Shown piece by piece: positions 55,201 through 61,343 of a stretch of DNA of 64,000 nucleotides (position 1 is its first letter; every line of letters begins with the position of its first letter). The stretch is from Hemibagrus wyckioides. Its lineage: Eukaryota > Chordata > Actinopteri > Siluriformes > Bagridae. The stretch spans positions 11,445,001-11,509,000 of the forward strand of contig NC_080727.1 of the NCBI RefSeq assembly GCF_019097595.1, in the 5' to 3' direction. The notes beneath the pieces are model-generated. The model made no database searches and was not told the origin of the DNA. It saw nothing but the letters and a program-made list of their open reading frames with translations. The translations under genes were made by a program, and so were the position numbers.

Positions 55201-56014
55201 TTTGCATTTTAATGTCAACAATCACATTTCATATCATAGTCGACCCCAAACATGTGAAAAAAGTCAAAGAAAACTGCCCCATTCAGCTGCACACATTCGT
55301 TTGTCTGAAAAACCGCTTTCCCTTGCTCGTAGAGCGCTGAGACTTGCGGAATCGCATTTTCAGCGCTAGAGAAGCACAATGCAGAGAGCACACTTCGCCG
55401 AGGCAGGAAACGAGCCAGTTCGATGAAAAATGTTGAAAGTTGACTTTGTTATGTGAATATTCATGGAATATCACTTTTCCCATGTTTCTTATGAATTTTT
55501 GAACTTTGAAAAAAAAATCATATTTCATATCAAAATCCATATTTTTTATGACTTTAACTTGTTTATAATGAATTTTTGCATTTTATAGTAAACAATCACA
55601 TTTCATATCATAGTCGACCCCAAACATGTGAAAAAAGTCAAAGAAAACTGCCCCATTCAGCTGCACACATTCGTTTGTCTGAAAAACAGCTTTCCCTTGC
55701 TCGTAGACCGCTGAGACTTGCGGAATCGCATTTTCAGCGCTAGAGAAGCACAATGCAGACAGCAGTCTGCGCCGAGACAGGAAACGAGCCAGTTCAATGA
55801 AAAATGTTGAAAGTTGACTTTGTTATGTGAATTTTCATGGAATATCACTTTTCCCATGTTTCTTATGAATTTTTGCACTTTGATGAAAATAATCATATTT
55901 CATATCAAAATCCATATTTTTTATGACTTTCCCTTGTTTATAATGAATTTTTGCATTTTAAAGTCAACAATCACATTTCATATCATAGTCGACCCCAAAC
56001 ATGTGAAAATAGTC
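52263..56014. repeat. ten-monomer higher-order repeat, copy 2 (3752 bp), at the array edge
   Basis: Tandem copy of 48511-52262. Private changes are few and clustered: CCATTAGGCTGCACAAATTCGG (near 53403), CATAACATAG (53730), GGACACGAG (53903), AAACAGCTTT and TAGACCGCTG (55685-55712), and TTATAGTAAAC (55584). At about 53770 it has the common CAGCTGCACAC where copy 1 has AAGCTGAACAC. That suggests conversion after duplication. Confidence 0.83.
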
Positions 56015-56126
56015 AAAGAAAACTGCCCCATGAAGCTGAACACATTCGTTTGTCTGAAAAACCGCTTTCCCTTGCTCGTAGAGCGCTGAGACTTGCGGAA
56101 TCGCATTTTCAGCGCCAGAGAAGCAC

Positions 56127-56157
56127 ATGTGATTGTTTACTTTACAATGCTAAAAAT
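56127..56157 (-). repeat. inverted satellite scrap at the right array boundary
   Basis: Direct-orientation satellite ends at GAGAAGCACA (56127). The next 31 bp, TGTGATTGTTTACTTTACAA and onward to CTAAAAATC, are the reverse complement of the monomer segment GAATTTTTGCATTTTAAAGTAAACAATCACAT, with three differences. U5-flanking sequence follows at once (ATTTAACGTTGGAGCATAC). The scrap comes from the same part of the monomer with which the array begins at its left edge. Confidence 0.8.
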
Positions 56158-56181
56158 CCAATTTAACGTTGGAGCATACAC

Positions 56182-56297
56182 AGCTTTACAAGAGCAAAGC
56201 TCACAAAAATACATGAAACTCATAGATGTTCTTCTTCACGAAAATCTTTAGTAAAAGGCGAAAGATTTATGCATGACTGAAGAGAAATCTGGGCTAC
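56182..56297 (-). ncRNA. U5: U5 snRNA-like gene (copy A, next to the satellite)
   Basis: U5 is the core RNA of the U5 snRNP and holds the two exons through loop I. Seen on the minus strand: 5' CCCAGATTTCTCTTCAGTC, then AAATCTTTCGCCTTTTAC followed by TAAAGATTT, giving an uninterrupted AAATCTTT/AAAGATTT stem around the invariant loop. CGTGAAGAAGAAC, an Sm-like GTATTTTTGTGAG and the 3' hairpin AGCTTTGCTCTTGTAAAGCT follow. Length is about 116 nt, as expected for U5. The 5' end departs from the usual ATACTCTGG, and the 3' side of the basal stem has two G-to-A changes, so it may be a variant or a decaying copy. A PSE-like box lies about 65 bp upstream; the spacing is lengthened by a run of 19 A. 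Confidence 0.75.
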
Positions 56298-56561
56298 AAA
56301 AAAAAAAAAAAAAAAATGCCAAGGAGCACCAGGAAACCCTTGTCAAAGAAACACAATGCTCGATGAGGGTAAGGCCGCCCCCATTACTTTGGTTGAGTGG
56401 AAATAGGGTGGGGACAGGTCGATGAGCAACAACTGACAGTGGTGAGCAGAAAGAGGTGAAGATAGGGTAGGGAACAGGGCGGGTTGAATGCAGACATAAT
56501 TTGATAAGTAAGTCAGTCAGTCAGTCAGTAAATGTTTCTCCTTCATTTTACATCAGAAAAC
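56298..56561 (-). other. U2-U5 spacer with A19 run and AGTC repeat
   Basis: Homologous to 431-680 (inverted) and to 57173-57438. It contains a run of 19 A at about 56298-56316 and a GTAA/AGTC tetranucleotide run at about 56504-56530. Apart from the PSE-like box nothing further is recognised. Confidence 0.7.
56362..56374 (-). promoter_or_regulatory. PSE-like element of U5 copy A
   Basis: On the minus strand CCTTACCCTCATC, 65 bp before the inferred U5 start at 56297. The same box stands 56 bp before U5 copy B and about 65 bp before the broken copy at 681. Conservation in an otherwise variable spacer supports a promoter role by RNA polymerase II with the snRNA activating complex; no experiment is implied. 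Confidence 0.4.
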
Positions 56562-56932
56562 GGTGCACCAAGCCTGGAAGTACTTCAATACCAGGCCGAT
56601 CCGCGGAGCTGACGTAGCAATGCCCTTTTCCGGCTCCCAGCTCTAAAAATCTGTTTAATATAGAGGTCGTATCAGATATTCAACTGATAAGAACAGTTTT
56701 TTTTTTTCAATCCAATTCCTACCCATATCCATACCTAACCATTCGCCTTATCAAGGCCAGACTAAGGATTGTAACGTGAACCCAGACCAGTGAACGCAAT
56801 AGATCCTAGGTAATACGCCTGAGAAGCGATCCTACACAAACTCCATTCCATCTATTCTCCTTCTCAAACCCAGTCAAAGCCCAAAACCAGACCAGAGAAC
56901 ACTTGATCTTAACCAAAAGGCCAAGAAGCAAT
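56562..56932 (-). pseudogene. U2: U2 snRNA-like gene, split, with duplicated 5' end (copy B)
   Basis: On the minus strand a good U2 5' end (ATTGCTTCTTGGCCTTTTGG followed by TTAAGATCAAGTG) lies at 56932-56897. About 65 bp further on comes a second, poorer 5'-end-like piece (ATCGCTTCTCAGGCG, 56830-56795). Only after another 95 bp or so does the body start (CTGTTCTTATCAGTTGAATATC, 56696 to 56562), ending GGTGCACC. The GUAGUA branch-site motif is replaced by GTGTTCTCTGG and stem-loop II is shortened, as in copy 1. An intronless mature U2 could not be made from this without removing about 200 nt. The 5' fragments may instead be older insertions of U2 sequence. Probably a non-functional repeat-unit component. 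Confidence 0.75.
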
Positions 56933-57055
56933 AAACTTTTATCTCCTCTGCTTAACGGTCAGTCACAGGCCACACCTATACAGGCATGCATAAAGTCACC
57001 TGACCAAATAAGACACAACTCCTGGAAACTACCCATTTAACATTGAAGCATACAC
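56933..57055 (-). other. U5-to-U2 spacer
   Basis: This spacer lies downstream of U5 copy B and upstream of U2 copy B. It matches positions 1-85 of the window. It includes GCATGCATAAAG, an octamer-like ATGCATAA about 55 bp before the U2 5' end, and GACCGTTAAG about 20 bp before it. Either might be a promoter remnant, but neither is convincing. Confidence 0.6.
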
Positions 57056-57172
57056 AGCTTTGCCAGAGCAAAGCTCACAAAAATACATCAAACTCATTGA
57101 TGTTCCTCTCCACAGAAATTGTTAGTAAAAGGCAAAAGATATAGGCATGACTGAAGAGAAACCAGAGTTATA
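57056..57172 (-). ncRNA. U5: U5 snRNA-like gene (copy B)
   Basis: The minus strand reads ATAACTCTGGTTTCTCTTCA at the 5' end, very close to vertebrate U5, then TATCTTTTGCCTTTTACTAAC, TTTCTGTGGAGAGGAACATC, GATGTATTTTTGTGAG (Sm-like) and the hairpin AGCTTTGCTCTGGCAAAGCT. The 5' stem TTTCTCTTC can pair with GGAGAGGAA. The stem directly under loop I is weakened, because AAAGAUUU of U5 has become AACAATTT. Length is about 117 nt. A PSE-like box lies at -56 to -68. It is the best U5 candidate in the window for expression, with the stem I mismatch as the main doubt. Confidence 0.78.
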
Positions 57173-57438
57173 AAGAAAAAAAAGCCGAGCAGCACCGGGA
57201 AACCCTTGTCGGAGAAACACAATGCTCGATGAGGGTAAGGCCGGCCCCTTTGGTTTGCTTGAGTGGAAAAAGGGTGGGGAAAGGTTGATGAGCAACAGAA
57301 AGAGGTGAAGTAGAAGAAGCTAGGGAACAGGGCGGGTTGAATGCAGACATAATGTGATAAGTAAGTAAGTAAGTAAGTAAATAAGTAAGTAAGTAAGTCA
57401 GTCAGTAAATGTTTCTCATTCATTTTACATCAGAAAAT
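57173..57438 (-). other. U2-U5 spacer with (AAGT)n microsatellite
   Basis: Third copy of the U2-U5 spacer. An AAGT run with minor interruptions occupies about 57356-57410 and is longer than in the other units. A 109-residue minus-strand frame across this spacer (57094-57423) overlaps U5 and is not maintained in the sister units. Confidence 0.65.
57228..57240 (-). promoter_or_regulatory. PSE-like element of U5 copy B
   Basis: CCTTACCCTCATC on the minus strand, 56 bp before the inferred +1 at 57172. This is the usual vertebrate snRNA PSE distance. It is identical to the box before copy A. Confidence 0.45.
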
Positions 57439-57514
57439 GGTGCACCAAGCCTGGAAGTACTGCAATACCAGGCCGATCCGCGGAGCGGACGTAGCAATGC
57501 CCTTTTCCGGCTCC
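57439..57514 (-). pseudogene. U2: U2 snRNA 3' half, cut by a mobile element (copy C)
   Basis: The minus strand carries the U2 3' region (GCCTGGTATTGCAGTACTTC, ending GGTGCACCA). Compared with copy B, identity stops abruptly at GGCTCCCA on the plus strand. Copy B continues GCTCTAAAAATCTG; here CAGTGAAAAAAAATTGAG follows. The break is just 3' of the Sm-like site of U2 and marks the insertion point of the element that occupies the rest of the window. Confidence 0.78.
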
Positions 57515-57735
57515 CACAGTGAAAAAAAATTGAGTTGAATTTACTTGAAAAAAGCTTGGAAACAATTTTCACTCAGAAAAGGCAAGTAAATTTACAAAAA
57601 TTTGCCAAGTAAAAGCCACAACTTAATTTTTAGTAACTTTAATTAAAAAACTTTAAGTAAAGTTTACTGGGGAATTCCCAGTAAATATTATTCACATTTG
57701 TTTGTAAATTCCACTTAAATAATGCTCATAATTAT
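57515..57735. repeat. terminal and subterminal repeat region of the transposon
   Basis: CACAGTG at the tip, then TTGAGTTGAATTTACTTG, CAAGTAAATTTAC, CCAAGTAAAAGCC, TTTAAGTAAAGTTTACT and CAGTAAATATT. This is a cluster of the same 7-mer in both orientations. Such arrays are the usual binding sites for CACTA transposition proteins. From about 57735 to 57985 the sequence is AT-rich and I recognise nothing. Confidence 0.6.
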
Positions 57736-57984
57736 ATTATGATTTATTGCACTTTTTTACACGAGTCCTAGTTATCTTTTTGTTATCCTGAGTAACCTTT
57801 ACTTTAAATATTATTTAAAGATTACTTAATATAATTTGTGATGCATTACTAATGATGCTTTCAATAACAAAACACTGACAGACATTCTCCTTGAGTATTT
57901 TAATTTGAATTAAACTTATGAAAAAAACAAAGGGAATGCTAAAACACATGACACATTTGGCTCTTGGCCTAAATGGTTCAACAT

Positions 57985-57986
<2 letters not shown>

Positions 57987-58058
<72 letters not shown>
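57987..58058. repeat. (TA)36 microsatellite
   Basis: An uninterrupted run of alternating T and A, 72 bp, inside the non-coding 3' region of the element, downstream of the PB1/SAMD3-like gene. It generates spurious Ile-Tyr frames on both strands. From 58059 to 58267 nothing else is recognised. Confidence 0.97.
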
Positions 58059-58061
<3 letters not shown>

Positions 58062-58267
58062 AACACATACAACACTGTGATAAAACAAATAAACCTCTGG
58101 TTCTGTAATGCATAACACTGCATTACAATGTTTCTGTTAAACAGTATAGTATAAACTTTGCTCCAAGTTATATTAACAAGCTTTTAAAGAACATTCTGAC
58201 TTGCTAAACATATGAATAAATACAAAAAGCAAGTGTCAGTGTTAAACAAAATGGCCAACTGGCAGAC

Positions 58268-61225
58268 TTACTTTTGTAGCTTTCTATGCAAAGAGCTAAC
58301 TTTTGGAGAAAATTTTAAAGCATCCAGCCCAAGAAAGATTTTCTGAAAGACTTCAAAAGTGTTTCTCAGCTTTGGGGGATAGCTTAAGTTCAGGGAGTAA
58401 ATGAAGCCCATGAGCAGAAGGCACACATTTGTGTCCACACACATTCTTGCATCCCAACAGCACCTCAGTTCCCTCAATGACAATGATGACATCAGCTATG
58501 TTGGCATCTTTCTCTCCTGCAGTGCTGCCCAGTACAATGATCTTCATTACATGATTGGTGAAGCTATCTTTAATCATGTCTCTGCTGACATCCTGTCAAA
58601 TACTCAAATAAGTGCAAAGTGGTTACAATACTGTACAGTAAGTTAGTTGCGCGTTCTCTAATTTTATGTGATAAGTGCCCCACACAGTGATTTGGTGTCA
58701 CCATCTATAAAATATGTTTTTACAGACTAAATACAGAAGAACTGTGACTGCAAGACAGTTAAAAAACTACCTGCAAAGCTACAGTAAAAAGTTTCAGGCA
58801 CTTGTGTAAAAATTCTGTAAAGTGGAAATGCCTTCAAAATGCTTTCATAAATTGATTTTCATTCTACTGACTAAATATTTGGTGTATATATTTGGTGTGA
58901 TCACTATTTGTAGTTAAGGCAGTATTTGGTCTAACTTCAGGTTTTTCAGGTTGTTTGCATGTAGGTTTTTTAAGCATTTTGCAGACATTACCACAGTTTT
59001 TCTTAATTTAGGCAGTCTCAGTTTTATCTCTTCCTTCATGTTATAATAGACAGTCTCGATGACTGTGAGACCAGATCTTTTGTGGAGCACCAACTGTTAT
59101 CAAACTCTCTGTGCATACAAAAATCTCACTGGATTATTACAAATAATGGCAAAATGAATGTTTAGGAAAGTGAACTGATACTTCATAATGACAAACTACA
59201 GCACAAAGATATACAATATACATGTACTGTACATATCCGAAGTCAAATCAAAATTTGAATTTATCTACTAATGTACCTGGTAGGATTCAATGAGCTCCTC
59301 GGATGATTCTCCCAGGTAAGAAAGCAGGCAGCGAATCACAGCATCTCGCTGAAGTTCAACTTAAAACAAAAGTAAATTGCAGCGGACATTAAAACTGTGC
59401 ACTTCTATCTACATTCAACTGCATATCTATAAAGTCAGGAAGCAGCAAGATATCAGATGTGTAATATATACATTTACCTGGCTGAGTGAATCTAGCACAC
59501 TTCGAATTTTTATGCCTGTATCCCCACCCTTCTATTTAAACAAGTCCAAGAGTTTTGGAGAGTAGAGGTCCAATATTTGCAGAAAGGTTGGCTCCAGGGG
59601 AATTGTGGTTATCCTTCTGAACTCATTCTTGATCTAAGACAAAAAATAAAGGTAACATGCTTAAGATTTTGTAGACAAACACTTTTTTTGCCAACCACAC
59701 TGTCAGGAGTTGATGCCTCCACTGGTGCAGAATCCAGACCCAAATGCAGGGATAAGATAAAAAAAATGGGTATTTTATTAATAAATAACAAAAACTACAG
59801 AGACATGGAAACACTGGGGAAACTAGGAAACTAAGTACAAAATAACAAACACAAAAACAAACAGCAGAAACCAGAGGGGGAACGAGAGAAAGGATTGGGT
59901 GGGGCAAGCACACATGCAAACACAACATAAACAAAAGCACATGGGATCATCAAGGAGACCGCCCTCTGGTGCTCTGGCAAGGAAAATGTCCAGCAGTCCA
60001 TGACACACACACACATGCACGCACGCATGCACCCATGCTATACTAATGAAATTAAAATATTTAATTGCTTTTAATGAATGAAATATGAGTTCCAAATGTT
60101 TGTAAGTACCTACATATAACCATCAAGCCAGCAAAAGAAGAACTAAGGTTTACCTCAGATTCATAAAAAAGAGCTGGCCATCTCTCCAGGAAATCTTTGA
60201 CAGCAGGGCAGTGATTAATGATTTCTAATCTTTGATAGGAAAAAGTCTTCTCCATTATCTCACCAATTACTTTTTTGTTGTTTTTCTTCTGAATTTCTTT
60301 AAGAAGATCAACTCTCCTTCTCTAAAGTTTCCTCGGTTTCCCCAAATGGAAATGGGGGCAAGTAGTTTACTTCAACCTTTCTGGGTCTTTTCATGCCTTT
60401 GCGGCAAGACTTTTCACTTGTCTTCTTTCTTTTCAAAGAGTTGATCTCCAGCTCTGGACAGGAAAGCTGACTGCCTCTTAATTTTGCTCGATAATTGTCC
60501 ATCTTATATTTAATCCTCTGTTGCCACCCATACTGTCCATTGAAGGACCCTGGCTCTTTGAGGCATGGGTTCTTTTCAATCAACATCTTTACTACATTCA
60601 TAATCTGGACACCTGTTGGGTATGCAGTGTAACAAAATATCGTCTCTGCTAGTGTCTCAAGGACACTTCTCGTTACTCTTGGATTGTTCAAGAGGGTACC
60701 ATCCTTTTGGTAGGCTTTGTTTCCTTCTGAAAGCAAGAGCTCCGTATCAAATGAGAAAGTTGGTATGTTAAACTTTGCTGGCCATCCTTGAGATCGGCAT
60801 GGTGTGGAACACTCAGATGAAGAGAGCAGAACAGTGGCTTGAGAACTGCTGCATCTGGAGTCTAAAGAAAGGGACGATGTCTCACTTTCAAAAGGACATA
60901 GCATAACAGTGTCCTGAGAACAGCATTACATGGCGTCAGACTCTTTTCTAAGGATTGGTTCTTCCAGAGCACTCAGGATGATGGGTTCTGTTTTCACCAC
61001 TTTTAAAGTACATTTATCCTGTACATCATCTATTGAGTCTAAGGTAAAAAACTGGCCCCCAAAATCCATGTCTTCATACATCAAAGTAAAGCAGTCTGGA
61101 ATACTAAATGTTTCTTTGATTACACGTTTAAGGTCCAGAAGAGCACTGGGGATGCCTGAGGGCAGAACCAATTTGCGAATGTCATTCTCTTCAAAAACAA
61201 TTCGCAGCTTTGCTAGGGTACACAT
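58268..61225 (-). pseudogene. PB1-domain, SAMD3-like transposon protein, broken
   Basis: Start ATG 61225-61223 follows a good splice acceptor (TTTTTTCTGTTGCAG). Exons by splice sites and similarity: 61225-60154, 59633-59478, 59359-59277, 58592-58268 (stop TAA). Residues about 5-80 form a PB1-like fold, with KLRIVFEENDIRKLVLPSG and the acidic YEDMDFGGQFFTL. Further on are WPAKFNIPTFSFDTELLL, NPCLKEPGSFNGQYGWQQRIK, FLERWPALFYESE, FRRITTIPLEPTFLQILDL and a C-terminal LNLSYPPKLRNTFEVFQKIF. All are hallmarks, from memory, of fish proteins annotated sterile alpha motif domain-containing protein 3-like. No SAM domain itself is evident. Breaks: in-frame TAA at 60928-60926; a 1-nt loss near 60323 (after ETLEKE); TAG in exon 2 (LLDLFK-stop-KGG); and a frameshift at the GTGTGTG run near 58440. 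The biochemical role is unknown to me. It lies downstream of the transposase-like gene on the same strand, with about 120 bp between. Confidence 0.7.
59701..60005. mobile_element. short non-autonomous element (about 305 bp) in an intron of the PB1/SAMD3-like gene
   Basis: Begins TGTCAGGAGTTG and ends GTCCATGACA, so the tips are inverted (TGTCA...TGACA). CACAC precedes it and CACACACAC follows, a possible target duplication blurred by a CA run. It contains AAAAAAAATGGGTATTTTAT and CCAGACCCAAATGCAGGGAT, which read on the minus strand like the 3' end of a common fish interspersed repeat. It lies wholly between the donor at 60153 and the acceptor at 59634. Any frames inside it are not genes. Confidence 0.45.
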
Positions 61226-61343
61226 CTGCAACAGAAAAAACAGCAATTAAAACAATTAATCCTAATTAAAAATAGTACAATACAGCAATAATTTTGATAA
61301 TCATGCACCTAAAAAGAGGGTCAAATATAGTGCTTTAAGGTAG

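Larger units (their letters stand above)
1224..56127. repeat. 375-bp satellite DNA array, about 148 head-to-tail monomers
   Basis: Seen: one monomer repeats without interruption. Starting each unit at TTGCATTT(T)AAAG gives starts 2239, 2614, 2989, 3366, 3742, 4117 and so on to 55951, nearly all spaced 375-376 bp. One half (CTGCCCCATTCAGCTGCACAC through GCCAGAGAAGCACAATG) is GC-richer and changes little. The other half is AT-rich with most substitutions and poly-A length changes. Nearly every monomer has a SalI site (GTCGAC); exceptions include 33859 and 43612 (GTCAAC) and 18180 (GTCGCC). Diagnostic variants are shared in blocks between distant monomers, for example GAAGACAGCAGTCTGCGCC against GCAGAGAGCACACTTCGCC, and CTTTAACTTG against CTTTCCAATG. 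Recurrent 60-105-residue frames on both strands are by-products. The unit resembles no satellite I recognise. The stretch contains no gene. Confidence 0.97.

Noticed and set aside
1224..56127. CRISPR array
   Set aside because: Regular spacing, but monomers are 375 bp with no unique spacers, and the context is eukaryotic.
1224..56127. CENP-B box in the monomer
   Set aside because: The closest candidate, ATTCGTTTGTCTGAAAAACC, has T instead of A at the tenth position and lacks CGGG. Nothing better was seen on the minus strand.
1864..56160. Hundreds of short open frames on both strands (recurrent 69-74 residues plus, 60-105 residues minus)
   Set aside because: They repeat with the 375-bp satellite period, use non-ATG starts (TTG) in many cases, overlap on both strands and are destroyed freely by monomer indels. 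They are chance frames in a stop-poor half of the repeat, not a gene family.
56931..57000. A complete U2 promoter upstream of copy B
   Set aside because: ATGCATAA at about -55 and GACCGTTAAG at about -20 are suggestive, but neither fits both position and sequence of a PSE, and the downstream U2 is not intact.
57094..57423. 109-residue minus-strand frame
   Set aside because: It overlaps U5 copy B and the tetranucleotide repeat (Thr-Tyr-Leu runs). The sister unit does not keep the frame.
57916..58115. Frames with long Ile-Tyr runs on both strands
   Set aside because: Direct translation of the (TA)36 microsatellite.
59577..60095. Several frames of 60-105 residues on both strands
   Set aside because: They run through intron sequence and the 305-bp interspersed element, and carry no recognisable domain. 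The only coding piece here is exon 59633-59478 of the PB1/SAMD3-like gene.
60930..61250. 106-residue plus-strand frame
   Set aside because: Exact antisense of the first exon of the PB1/SAMD3-like gene, whose minus-strand reading has a recognisable domain and splice acceptor.
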